DNA from: Microbacterium aurum
Lineage (GTDB): Bacteria > Actinomycetota > Actinomycetes > Actinomycetales > Microbacteriaceae
NCBI RefSeq assembly: GCF_016907815.1
Contig: NZ_JAFBCQ010000001.1
Span: 496,001 to 560,000 of the forward strand
Direction: 5' to 3'
DNA length: 64,000 nt
The notes under the pieces are model-generated. The model was not told the origin of the DNA. It did not search any database and worked only from the letters and a program-made list of their open reading frames with translations. Below, piece by piece: positions 19,163 to 30,106 of this stretch; the first letter of the stretch is position 1, and the number at the start of each line of letters is the position of its first letter. Position numbers and translations under genes: made by a program.

Positions 19163-19906
19163 ATCCGGGAGCGGTGATCGTCGACGGCGCCCTGTGGGTC
19201 GCGATCCCGGTCGCGATCCTCGCCGGGCTGGTGTCGTTCGTGTCCCCGTGCGTGCTGCCGCTGGTGCCTGGCTACCTCGGCTACCTCGGCAGCACCACCA
19301 CGACGACCGCGGCCCCCACGCTGGACGGGGGGCGCACGGTGACGGCGGAGCGCGCGCGGCTGCTGCTGGGCGTGACATTGTTCATCGCCGGGTTCACCGT
19401 GGTGTTCGTCGCCGTCACGATCCTCGGCGGCACCTTCGGGTACCTGCTGCTGCAATACGCCAATGTGCTCACTCGCGTCTTCGGGGTCGTCATCATCGCC
19501 CTCGGCCTGGTGTTCCTCGGCTTCTTCGGCATTGCCCAGCGCACCCTCCGCCCTCGCGCCCAGGGTAGGACCGGGCTGATCGGGGCGCCGCTTCTCGGGT
19601 TCGCGCTCGGCGTCGGCTGGACCCCCTGTATCGGCCCGACGCTCGCAGCGATCATCTCTATGTCGTGGAACCTCGGTGACCCCGCCCGCGCGGGCCTGCT
19701 CGGGCTCGCGTACTCGCTGGGCCTGGGCATCCCGTTCCTGATCCTCGCGGCCGGATGGGGGTGGGCGTCCCGATCGGTGACGTTCCTGCGCCGCCACATC
19801 CGCGCCCTGAACATCATCGGCGGGGCCATGCTCATCGCCCTCGGCCTGCTGATGGTGACCGGGCTGTGGACGGCACTGATGTCGCAGCTGCAACAGGTGG
19901 TGATCA

Positions 19907-19926
<20 letters not shown>
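19159..19926 (+). CDS. ccdA: CcdA-type thiol/electron transporter
   Basis: 255-aa membrane protein with six hydrophobic segments. The two redox Cys motifs are FVSPCVLPLVPGYLGYL near the N-terminus and GWTPCIGPTLAAI in the middle, the classical pair that carries reducing power across the membrane. It overlaps tlpA by 4 nt and resB by 20 nt. It supplies reductant to the TlpA lipoprotein for cytochrome c or copper-site maturation. Confidence 0.94.
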
Positions 19927-21591
<1,665 letters not shown>

Positions 21592-21595
<4 letters not shown>

Positions 21596-22533
21596 CGACC
21601 GTGTGGATCCCGGACGCCCCGCCGACCCTCGGCGGGTTCCTCACCCCGGCCCCGCTTCCGGCTCCGGTGCTACCGCTCCTCGCGGGACTCCTCGCGGTCG
21701 CCTACCTGGCCGGTGCGATCCGGATGTGGGTCCGCGGCCGCGGCTGGCCGGTGTGGCGGACGGTCAGCTTCCTGCTCGGCTGCGTCGCCCTCGCCGCGGT
21801 CACCGGCCTGGCGGTGGAGAACTTCGGGTACGCCCTGTTCTCGGTGTTCATGTTCCAGCAGGTCACCCTGATGATGGCGATCCCGCCGCTGCTGGTCCTC
21901 GGCTCTCCCGGCACCCTGCTGCTGCGCGCCACCCCGCACCACGGCCCAGGTCTCCTGGTGCTCCGCGCCGCGCACGCCGGGCTACGCAGTCGCACCGCAC
22001 GGTGGCTGCTCAGCCCGTGGCTGGCGGTGCCGCTATACCTGGCCGCGTTTTACGGTCTGTACCTGGCGAACTTCGCCGATCCGATCCTGTCCACCGTCAC
22101 CGGCCATACCCTCCTCGAGGTCGGGTTCCTGGTCGCCGGGATGCTGTTCACCATCCCGATCCTGTCGTCGGACCCGCTGCCGGTGCGGATGAGCCACGGC
22201 GGCCGCGCCCTGGACGTGTTCGCCGAGGCCGCCCTGCACGCCTTCTTCGGCGTCTTCCTGATGATGGCCACCACTACCCTCATCGACGGGTTCGCCGGCC
22301 CGACGAGCGCGCTGGGCATCGACCCGATCGAAGACCAGCGCCTCGCCGGCGGGCTGGCCTGGTCCTACGGCGAGGCCCCCACCTTGCTGATGCTCATCTA
22401 CGTCATGCACCGCTGGTTCCGCGACGACACCGCCCAAGCGGTCGCCGCCGACCGTCGCGCCGACGCACACGGCGACCCTGAGCTCGACGCGTACAACGAC
22501 TACCTCACCCGACTCCACCAGAAAGACACCTGA
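21592..22533 (+). CDS. CtaG-like cytochrome oxidase assembly factor
   Basis: 313-aa membrane protein of the caa3-type CtaG family, with about seven hydrophobic segments, conserved His/Met sites in the membrane (MFQQVTLMMAIPPLLVLG, LHAFFGVFLMM) and a C-terminal block GIDPIEDQRLAGGLAWSYGE. It is thought to help deliver copper to heme-copper oxidases. GTG 21592 overlaps the resB stop by 4 nt. It is a clear paralog of the C-terminal half of the CopD-CtaG fusion at 27682; both end with a related acidic/basic tail (ELDAYNDYLTRL versus ELEAYNARLTEL). Confidence 0.88.
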
Positions 22534-22536
22534 CCG

Positions 22537-24156
22537 ATGCGCACGCCTTTGCCGACACCCGCCCCGGCCGCCGCGCCGGAGCAGGAGACGCCGCGCCGCA
22601 CCGTGGCGGCATGGTCGCTGCCGGTGTGGGCGGCGGTGCTGGCATCCGCGGCCGCCGGCCTGCTGCTGGATCTCGCCTCCGCACCGGTGGGGTGGTGGCC
22701 GTTGACGTTCGTGAGTGTCACGGTCGCCCTGGTGGCCCTGATCGGCCGCAGCATCGGCGGGGCGCTGCTGGTCGGCACTGTGTTCGGCGCCGTGTTCTAC
22801 ACGACCCATCTGGTGTGGGTGGGGGAGTTCCTCGGCCCGGTGCCGTGGCTTGCCCTCGCCGGGCTGGAAGCGGTCCTGTTCGGCGCGGGCGCGGTGCCGA
22901 TCGCGCTCGCCTACCGGTGGACCGCCCGCTATCCGGCCCGCGGCCTCGTGCAGCTGCTCGCGGTACCGCCGCTGATCGGGGTTCTGTGGACGGCCCGTGA
23001 GGTGGTGATGGGTGCGTGGCCGTACTCCGGGTTCCCGTGGGCGCGCCTCGGGATGACCCAGGTGGGCGGCCCGCTCGCGGAGGCCGTGTCGTGGACGAGC
23101 GTGACCGGCCTGTCCCTGCTGATCGTCATTCTGTGCGCCTCTGTGGTGCAGTGGATCCGCGCCGGCGGCATCCGCTTCATGCTCGGGTTGCACCCTGCTG
23201 TGAGCGTCGCCGCTCTCCTGGTGATAGCGCCGCAGTTCCCCACCGCGCCGGCCGGGGAGTTCCGCGTGGGATGGGTGCAGGGCAACGGCCCCACCGGGTA
23301 CTTCGACGACAAGGTGCCCGGCGACGTCCTGGCCGCGCAGACCGCCGCCACGGTGCCGCTGTACGGGCAGCCGATGGATCTGCTGGCCTGGCCGGAGGGC
23401 GGCGTCGACGCCGACCCGCTCAGTGATCCCGCCGCCGCCGAGGCGTTGGACCGGGTCGTGCGCTCGGCCGGGGCGCCGTTGCTGATGAACGCCGCCACCA
23501 CCCGCGGCGACGATGTCTTCAACACGTCCCTGCTGTGGACCGCGGATCCCACGGGCCGGCAGTGGCACGACAAGGTCAACCCGGTCCCGTTCGGCGAGTA
23601 CGTGCCGGACCGGTGGTTCTACGAGCTGATCGTCCCCGACCTGGTGGGCTTGATCCAACGCGAATACACCCCCGGCAGCAACCCGCCGCTCGTGCAGGTC
23701 GGCGACGTCGGGGTGGGGTTGGCGATCTGCTTCGACGTGATCTACGACGCCGTGATCTGGGACGGTGCCCGCGCCGGCGCAGAGGTGTTCGTGTTCCAGA
23801 CCAACAACGCCGACTTCCGCGGCACCGACGAGAACCTGCAGCAGCTCGCGTTCGCCCGGATGCGCGCCATCGAAACCGGCCGCGCGGTCGTCAACGTCTC
23901 CACGGTGGGCACCAGCCAGGTCATCACCCCGGACGGCACCACCGTCGACAGCATCGGCGTCGACACCGTTGACGCGTCGATCACCACCGTCCCGCTGCGC
24001 ACCGGACTCACCCCGGCGGTGATCCTCGGTCCCTGGCTCACCGCTCTCATCGTCCTCGCTGCCGCCGGCGCTCTCACCGCGGCGGGGTTCTCCCACCGTG
24101 CCCGCACGCGTGCGGCCGCCGCAGATCGTTCGACTGATCCGGGGAGGCACCCATGA
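22537..24156 (+). CDS. lnt: Apolipoprotein N-acyltransferase
   Basis: 539-aa enzyme adding the third acyl chain to lipoproteins. Multiple N-terminal membrane segments precede a nitrilase-fold domain with the triad Glu (LLAWPEGGVDADP), Lys (WHDKVNPVPFGEYVPD) and Cys (LAICFDVIYDAVIW). A final membrane segment follows. Like lspA it is normally a housekeeping gene, so this may be an island-borne second copy. It starts 3 nt after ctaG and overlaps the next gene by 4 nt. Confidence 0.93.
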   Translation: MRTPLPTPAPAAAPEQETPRRTVAAWSLPVWAAVLASAAAGLLLDLASAPVGWWPLTFVSVTVALVALIGRSIGGALLVGTVFGAVFYTTHLVWVGEFLGPVPWLALAGLEAVLFGAGAVPIALAYRWTARYPARGLVQLLAVPPLIGVLWTAREVVMGAWPYSGFPWARLGMTQVGGPLAEAVSWTSVTGLSLLIVILCASVVQWIRAGGIRFMLGLHPAVSVAALLVIAPQFPTAPAGEFRVGWVQGNGPTGYFDDKVPGDVLAAQTAATVPLYGQPMDLLAWPEGGVDADPLSDPAAAEALDRVVRSAGAPLLMNAATTRGDDVFNTSLLWTADPTGRQWHDKVNPVPFGEYVPDRWFYELIVPDLVGLIQREYTPGSNPPLVQVGDVGVGLAICFDVIYDAVIWDGARAGAEVFVFQTNNADFRGTDENLQQLAFARMRAIETGRAVVNVSTVGTSQVITPDGTTVDSIGVDTVDASITTVPLRTGLTPAVILGPWLTALIVLAAAGALTAAGFSHRARTRAAAADRSTDPGRHP

Positions 24157-25558
24157 ACACGCCACGGATGAGGCCTGCCGGAGGTCGGCTGGCCTGGTCG
24201 CTGCGAACGCTGGCGACGGGCAGCGATCTCACCCTTCCTGGTGACCTGACGGCGGAGGAGTGTGGGTGCGCGCCCACGCCCGCGGAGAGCCGCGCATTCC
24301 GGGTCGGGGTGAGCCGGCGCACTCTGCTGACGGCGGGAACATTGAGCGCGGCAGCCGTCCTGGTCGCCGGCCCGCTGTTGCCGGCAGCGTTCGCGGCGAC
24401 CTATCCGTCCTGGGAGGACGTGCAGGCCGCGAAAGCGAACGAGGCCACCAAAGCTGCCGAGGTGCAGCGGATCCAGGGCCTCATCCAAAGCCTGACCGGC
24501 GAGGTGGCGCGCACCCGCACCGCCGCCGAGCAGGCCGCCGGCGCGTTCTACACCGCCCAGCAGGAGTACTTCGACGCATCCATCCGCGCCGACACGTTGC
24601 AGTCCCAAGCCGACCTGGAAGCGCAGAACGCGACCGACGCGGCGAACAAGGCCGGCCGCATCGCCGCGCAGCTGTACCGCGACGGGGGCGACACCACCTC
24701 CCTCGAGCTGTTCCTCTCCGGGTCGCCGCGACCGCGGACGATCTCCTGTCCCGGCTGGGCGTGATGGACAAGCTGCTGGAACGCAACCAGGCCGTCTACG
24801 CTGCGGCGCTCACCGCCCGCGATGCCGCGCAGAGCCTGACCGATCAGGCGGTGGTGGCCCGGGATGAGCGCGACCGGCTGCAGCAGGTCGCCGAGCAGAA
24901 GATGCTCGAGTCGCAGCAGGCCGCCGATGCTGCGCAGGCCGCGCTGGACGCGCAGACCCTCCACCTCGGCGAGCTGCAGGCCCAGCTCGCCGCCCTCGAG
25001 GACACCACCGCGAAGACCATCGCCGACTATCAGGCCGGGGTGGAGGCTGCCCGCATCGCCGAGGAGCAGCGGCGAGCGGCGGAGCGCGCCGAAGCGGAAC
25101 GGCTCGCCGCCTCGGGAGGTGCTGGTGGGGGTGTGGTCAGCTCCGGGTGGGCACGGCCGACCTCCGGGCACCGCACCTCGGGGTTCGGGCCGCGCAGCTC
25201 CCAGTGTGGCAACGGGTACTGCTCGACCAGCTACCACTACGGCGTCGACCTCAGCGGCGGATGCGGCGCGGGGATCTACGCCGCCGCGGCCGGCACCGTC
25301 GTCTACGCCGGGTACAACGGCGGCTACGGCAACTACATCAAGATCGACCACGGCGGCGGGATCGGCACCGGATACGCCCACATCCGCCCCGGCGGCTTCT
25401 ACGTCGGATACGGCCAACGCGTGAACGCCGGCGACCTGATCGGCAGCGAAGGCAACACCGGCAACGCGTTCGGCTGCAACCTGCACTTCGAGGCCTACGT
25501 GAACGGCTCCCCGGTCAACCCCATCCCCTTCCTCGCCGACCGCGGCGTGTCCATCTGA
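24153..25558 (+). pseudogene. M23 peptidase with coiled coil, frameshifted
   Basis: A Tat-like signal (SRRTLLTAGTLSAAAVLVAG) and a long Ala/Gln/Glu-rich coiled coil occupy the first frame, which ends at 24764. The second frame continues the coiled coil from about 24723 and ends with an M23/LytM domain containing YHYGVDLSGGCG and CNLHFEAYVNGS. Downstream sequence is in phase if one base is added near 24723-24725 (LELFLSGS then AATADDLLSRLG). It would be an envelope endopeptidase acting on peptidoglycan. The shift may be a genuine mutation or a sequencing error. Confidence 0.8.
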
Positions 25559-25579
25559 TCCGAAACGAACCAGGACATC

Positions 25580-26458
25580 ATGACTGACCAGACCACCCCA
25601 CCCGGCGGCGGCGACCAGCCCCAGACGCCCCCCACGCGCCGCAGCCTCCGCCGCGCCGCAACCCCGCCAGTCACCAGCATCACCACCCGCCCCCCACGGC
25701 GCCCGCCCGCAGAAACGTCCGCCCGTGGTCGGGTAATCGCGCTGCGCCCAGTGCGCTCCCTGGCGGTCCTGACGGTGGTCACCGGCCTGATCGCCACCTT
25801 CGCCCTCCCCGCGTATGCCGCCTGGCAGCCGGCGGACCTCGAGATCCCGACACTGCAGCAAGTCGCGTCCGAGGACGCGCAATCCTTGATCGTCGCCTCC
25901 GACGCGACTGGGACGCAGCTCACACGGGAGAGCTACTCGGCCACCACCCAGGCGGAGATCGACCAGAAGAAGGCGGCAGAAGCAGCCGCAGAACGTGCCC
26001 GCGCCTCCGCACAAGTCGCCTCGGTGCCCTTCGACTACAGCATCGTGCCCCAAGGCAGTGGAGCCGTGCGGTGGCCGGTGGGCGGTCCGTTCACCGTGAC
26101 CGACCGCTTCGGTGATCGAGGCGGCGCGCATATGGGCACCGACATGGTCGCTGCCGGCGGAACCCCCGTCTACGCGTCCGTCGACGGCGTCGTGCGGATC
26201 TCGCAGGACAGCTACGGCGGATACGGGGTGACCGTGGTGGTGGAGTCCGTGCTGAACGGGCAACAGGTGAGCACGGTGTACCCGCACATGCAGACCGGAA
26301 GCCGGCAGGTCGCCGCCGGGCAGACCGTCACGGCCGGGCAGCTGGTCGGACTCGTCGGCAGCACGGGACGCTCCACCGCGAACCATCTGCACTTCGAGGT
26401 CTACCTCGACGGAACCGCCGTGGACTCGCTGGCCTGGCTGGAAGCGAACGCGGGCTGA
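25580..26458 (+). CDS. M23 family metallopeptidase
   Basis: 292-aa peptidoglycan endopeptidase. A basic cytoplasmic tail and one membrane segment (VVTGLIATFALPAYAA) precede a Lys/Ala-rich helix and a C-terminal LytM domain with zinc ligands in HMGTDM and NHLHFEVYLDG. It follows the frameshifted M23 gene after 21 nt, so the operon was built with two wall hydrolases. It may make room in the wall for membrane assemblies; that role is inferred. Confidence 0.88.
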   Translation: MTDQTTPPGGGDQPQTPPTRRSLRRAATPPVTSITTRPPRRPPAETSARGRVIALRPVRSLAVLTVVTGLIATFALPAYAAWQPADLEIPTLQQVASEDAQSLIVASDATGTQLTRESYSATTQAEIDQKKAAEAAAERARASAQVASVPFDYSIVPQGSGAVRWPVGGPFTVTDRFGDRGGAHMGTDMVAAGGTPVYASVDGVVRISQDSYGGYGVTVVVESVLNGQQVSTVYPHMQTGSRQVAAGQTVTAGQLVGLVGSTGRSTANHLHFEVYLDGTAVDSLAWLEANAG

Positions 26459-26535
26459 CCGATGTGCACGGATCTACCGCGCCACCCCGCTCGCGGGCAC
26501 CCCCTGACCGCAACGACGAAGAGGACGACCCTGCC

Positions 26536-27552
26536 ATGACCGGAACCGACGCGCTCTCCCTCGACGGCATCTCACTGCTGCTGGTGTGGACGGCGATCGC
26601 CACCTACCTGCTCGCGTTCATCGCGTACACCATCGACCTGGCCGGGCGCTCCGTCCCCGCCAGCGTCCCGCAGCGGGAGCCGGTCCTGGCCGGCGCTACC
26701 GCACGGGCGGGCCAGCAGACGGACAACGCCCAGAGTGGGTCGGTGGACAGTGTTCGCACGCCGCCCGCGCAGCGTCAACGGCTGCTGTGGGCGCGGATCG
26801 GGACGTCGCTGACGGTCCTCGCGTTCCTGTTCCACCTGGCCGGCACCATCCTGCGCGGCATCGCCGCGGAGCGGGTGCCGTGGGCGAACATGTACGAGTT
26901 CGCGCTGACCGGCACGGTCTTGATCGTGGCCGTCTACCTGCTGGTGCTGCGCCGCTACGACCTCCGCTTCCTCGGTGCGTTCCTGATCGGCATGGTGGTG
27001 CTGCTGCTGGGTGGCGCGACGGTCTCGTTCTACGTCGAGGTCGTTCCGCTGATGGATCCGCTCAAGAGCGTGTGGCTGGTCATCCACGTCTTCGTCGCGT
27101 CCCTGGCCACCGCCCTGTTCGCGATCGCCTGCGGCATCTCCATCACCCAGCTCCTGCAGGCCCGCCGGGAGCGCCGCACCCGAGCATCCTCGGACACTGC
27201 CCGCGCCGACGGTCTTGGGTTTCTGCGCACTCTGCCCGCCGCCGACGTGCTCGAGTCCCTCGCGTACCGGTTCGCGATCGTGGGGTTCGTGTTCTGGACG
27301 TTCACCCTGATCGCCGGCGCGATCTGGGCCAACGACTCCTGGGGTCGCTACTGGGGCTTCGATGTCAAGGAGGTGTGGACGTTCGTGATCTGGGTGCTCT
27401 ACGCCGGCTACATCCACGCCCGCGCGACCCGCGGCTGGCGCGGCACCCGCTCCGCCTGGCTGTCCATCATCGGGTTCGTCGCGGTGCTGTTCAACTTCAC
27501 GATCGTGAACATGTTCTTCCAGGGCCTCCACTCCTACTCCGGGCTCACATGA
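26536..27552 (+). CDS. ccsB: CcsB/CcsA-type heme handling protein (cytochrome c synthetase subunit, system II)
   Basis: 338-aa membrane protein with about eight hydrophobic segments and the Trp-rich heme-binding segment NDSWGRYWGFDVKEVWTF, plus conserved His in transmembrane positions (FHLAGTILRG, IHVFVASL). It partners ResB at 19907 in moving heme across the membrane and attaching it to CXXCH. ATG 26536 is preferred since GAAGAGGA precedes it and the membrane domain follows; an upstream in-frame ATG at 26464 lacks support. Confidence 0.92.
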   Translation: MTGTDALSLDGISLLLVWTAIATYLLAFIAYTIDLAGRSVPASVPQREPVLAGATARAGQQTDNAQSGSVDSVRTPPAQRQRLLWARIGTSLTVLAFLFHLAGTILRGIAAERVPWANMYEFALTGTVLIVAVYLLVLRRYDLRFLGAFLIGMVVLLLGGATVSFYVEVVPLMDPLKSVWLVIHVFVASLATALFAIACGISITQLLQARRERRTRASSDTARADGLGFLRTLPAADVLESLAYRFAIVGFVFWTFTLIAGAIWANDSWGRYWGFDVKEVWTFVIWVLYAGYIHARATRGWRGTRSAWLSIIGFVAVLFNFTIVNMFFQGLHSYSGLT

Positions 27553-27598
27553 CCCCGCACCCCTGCCCCGCCCTCTTGCCCGAGCCGAAAGCACGCAC

Positions 27599-27685
27599 AT
27601 GACCCCGATACTCTCGATTCCCGCCACCACGGGTGCGGATGCCACTGAACGCGGACAGCGGTCACTCCGACCGCGACAGGAATGA
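27599..27685 (+). CDS. Possible 28-aa leader peptide before copD
   Basis: ATG 27599 opens 28 codons (MTPILSIPATTGADATERGQ and so on) whose TGA overlaps the ATG of the CopD fusion by two bases (ATGA). A GAAAG precedes it. It fits a translational-coupling leader in the 129-nt gap, but nothing else supports expression. Confidence 0.25.
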   Translation: MTPILSIPATTGADATERGQRSLRPRQE

Positions 27686-29661
27686 CTCCTCGCGTCTTGC
27701 GGGTCGCAGGGCCTGCGATCCTCGGCGGGGTCGCACTCATCGCCTTGGTCGGGGCGTTGTGGTTCGGTGGGGGTGCTGCGCAGATCCCACTCGGCGACGC
27801 CGGCCCTGTTGTGCGCTGGGGGCTTCCGGTCACGAAACTGGTCGTGAATCTCGCCGCCGCGGGCATGGTCGGTGTGCTCGTGACCGCCTTGTTCACGCTG
27901 CGGGCCGGTGAGCGCGAGTTCGACGTCGCCCTCGATACCGCGTCGATCTCTGCAGCCCTGTTCACCGTGGCCGCGGGCGCGACCGGGTTCCTCACGCTTC
28001 TCAGCGTGTTCAACCCGGCCATCGACGCAGGCCCCCAGTTCGGTGCCCAGCTCGGCCGGTTCCTCGTCGAGCTCGAGGTCGGCAGGACATGGCTGATCAC
28101 GACGGTCGCCGGCGCCGCCCTCACCGTCCTGACATTCGCCGTGCGGTCCTGGGTCGGGACGCTTCTGGTCGCCCTGGTGGCGGTGGCCTCGCTCGTGCCG
28201 ATGGGCACGCAGGGGCACTCCGGCGATGACGCCTTCCACCACGAGGCGATGATGGCGCTCATCCTGCACATCATCGGCGCCGCGGTGTGGCTCGGCGGGC
28301 TCCTGCTGCTCATCGCCGTCCGTCCAGCCCTCGACCGTCGCCGCATCCCCGATCTCGTCGCCCGCTACTCGAGCATCGCTCTGGCCGCGTTCGTGCTCGT
28401 CGCCGTGTCCGGCACGGTGCGCGCCGCCATCGGCCTGCAGGAGTGGTCCGATCTGCTCTCGCCCTATGGCGCGATCTTGGGCATCAAGGTCGTCGCGCTC
28501 GTCGGCCTCGGCCTCTTCGGGGCGTGGTACCGCACCCGCCTGATCGGCAGGATGCGCAGCTCCGACGCGGCATCCCGCCCTTTCTGGATGCTCATCGCGT
28601 TCGAGCTGGCACTGATGGGTGTGGCCAGCGGCGCCGCCGCAGCGCTGGCCCGCACTCCGCCACCGAACCCGGCCCCGCTTCCCGAGATCCCCTCGCCGGC
28701 AGAACGCCTCACCGGTGCCCCGCTGCCCCCGGAGCTCACGATCGAACGGTGGGTCACCGCGTGGAACGTGGACATGTTGTGGGCGGTGCTCGCCGGGTTC
28801 GCGATCTTCTTCTATCTCGCCGGGGTGTGGCGGCTGCGCCGGCGCGGCGACGCGTGGCCTGTGTATCGCACGATCATGTGGGTCGCCGGCATGGTGCTGC
28901 TGGTCTGGGTCACCGGCGGCGTCGTCAACGTCTACCAGGACTACCTGTTCAGCATGCACATGGTGGGGCACATGCTGCTCACGATGGCGATCCCGGTGCT
29001 GCTGGTCGCCGGCGCCCCGGTGACCCTCGCCGCCCGGGCGATCCGCAAACGCGACGACGGCACCCGCGGCGGGCGGGAGTGGATCCTGTGGGCGGTGCAT
29101 TCGCCCGTCGCCCGCATCCTGACGAACCCGTTCGTCGCGGCCGCCCTGTTCATCGGCTCACTGTGGGTGTTCTATTACACCGACCTGTTCCGCTGGTCGC
29201 TGTACGACCACCTCGGCCACCAGTGGATGATCGCGCACTTCCTCATCACCGGCTACCTGTTCGCGCTCTCCCTGATCGGCATCGACCCGGTGCCGTGGCG
29301 GCTTCCCTACGCCGGCAGGCTGCTGCTGCTCATCGGTGTGATGGCGATGCACGCGTTCTTCGGCATCGCCATCATGATGCAGTCGGGGCTGATGGTCGCC
29401 GACTGGTTCGGGTCGATGGGTCGCACCTGGGGTGTCACACCGCTCGAGGATCAGTACACCGGCGGCGGTATCGCGTGGTCGATCGGTGAGATCCCCACCC
29501 TGATCCTCGCGATCACGGTCGCGATTCAGTGGAGTCGCAGCGACGACCGCGAGACCAAGCGGCGAGACCGGCACGCCGACCGCACCGGCGAAGCCGAGCT
29601 CGAGGCCTACAACGCACGCCTCACCGAGCTCGCCGACCGCGATGCTCGCAGCCGCAGATAG
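27682..29661 (+). CDS. CopD-CtaG fusion membrane protein
   Basis: 659-aa polytopic protein. Residues about 1-320 match the copper resistance D (CopD) family, with a His-containing loop GHSGDDAFHHEAMMALILH. Residues about 350-640 form a CtaG domain with MHMVGHMLLTMAIPVLLVAGA, MAMHAFFGIAIMM and GVTPLEDQYTGGGIAWSIGE. The first half would import copper received from CopC, the second would help load oxidases. GACAGG precedes ATG 27682. Fusion of the two families occurs in actinobacteria and suggests copper is handed on directly. Confidence 0.92.
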   Translation: MTPRVLRVAGPAILGGVALIALVGALWFGGGAAQIPLGDAGPVVRWGLPVTKLVVNLAAAGMVGVLVTALFTLRAGEREFDVALDTASISAALFTVAAGATGFLTLLSVFNPAIDAGPQFGAQLGRFLVELEVGRTWLITTVAGAALTVLTFAVRSWVGTLLVALVAVASLVPMGTQGHSGDDAFHHEAMMALILHIIGAAVWLGGLLLLIAVRPALDRRRIPDLVARYSSIALAAFVLVAVSGTVRAAIGLQEWSDLLSPYGAILGIKVVALVGLGLFGAWYRTRLIGRMRSSDAASRPFWMLIAFELALMGVASGAAAALARTPPPNPAPLPEIPSPAERLTGAPLPPELTIERWVTAWNVDMLWAVLAGFAIFFYLAGVWRLRRRGDAWPVYRTIMWVAGMVLLVWVTGGVVNVYQDYLFSMHMVGHMLLTMAIPVLLVAGAPVTLAARAIRKRDDGTRGGREWILWAVHSPVARILTNPFVAAALFIGSLWVFYYTDLFRWSLYDHLGHQWMIAHFLITGYLFALSLIGIDPVPWRLPYAGRLLLLIGVMAMHAFFGIAIMMQSGLMVADWFGSMGRTWGVTPLEDQYTGGGIAWSIGEIPTLILAITVAIQWSRSDDRETKRRDRHADRTGEAELEAYNARLTELADRDARSRR

Positions 29662-29671
29662 GGCGCACTAC

Positions 29672-30067
29672 GTGACGACGAAAGAGGAGCTCGCCGACCG
29701 CTACGGTCGGGGACCGCGGCCCATCCGCCGCCGCGTGTTCTGGGTCACCGTCGCGACGGCGGCAATCCTGTCTGTCGCCGGGCTTTCGTGGCTGACTGTC
29801 TCGAACTCGCTCGACGACGTCGGATTCGACGAGACCGGATACGAGCTGGTCGATGCGCGCACCGTGACCGTATCCTTCCAAGCCACGCCACCCGCTGGGA
29901 CGTCGTTCGCATGCGCGGTGCAGGCATTGGATGAGGACTTCGGCATCGTCGGTTGGCGGGTCATCGAGTACCCCGCGTCCGAGGAGATCACACGAGCACT
30001 CGTGGAGACCATCCCGACCGTCGCGCAGGCAACGACCGGCACCGTGCAATCCTGCTGGGCCACATAG
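29672..30067 (+). CDS. DUF4307 membrane-anchored protein
   Basis: 131-aa protein of the actinobacterial DUF4307 family: a short cytoplasmic N-terminus with ELADRYGRGPR, one membrane segment (WVTVATAAILSVAGLSWLTV) and an external beta-rich domain with two Cys (SFACAVQ and VQSCWAT). Function unknown. GTG 29672 matches the family start and has AGGG eight bases upstream; ATG 29642 overlaps the preceding stop and is less likely. It is the last gene of the run and converges on the ATPase at 30107. Confidence 0.75.
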   Translation: MTTKEELADRYGRGPRPIRRRVFWVTVATAAILSVAGLSWLTVSNSLDDVGFDETGYELVDARTVTVSFQATPPAGTSFACAVQALDEDFGIVGWRVIEYPASEEITRALVETIPTVAQATTGTVQSCWAT

Positions 30068-30106
30068 CCGCGCAAGGGAGGCCGTCGCCTGCGCCGGCTG
30101 AGTCTC

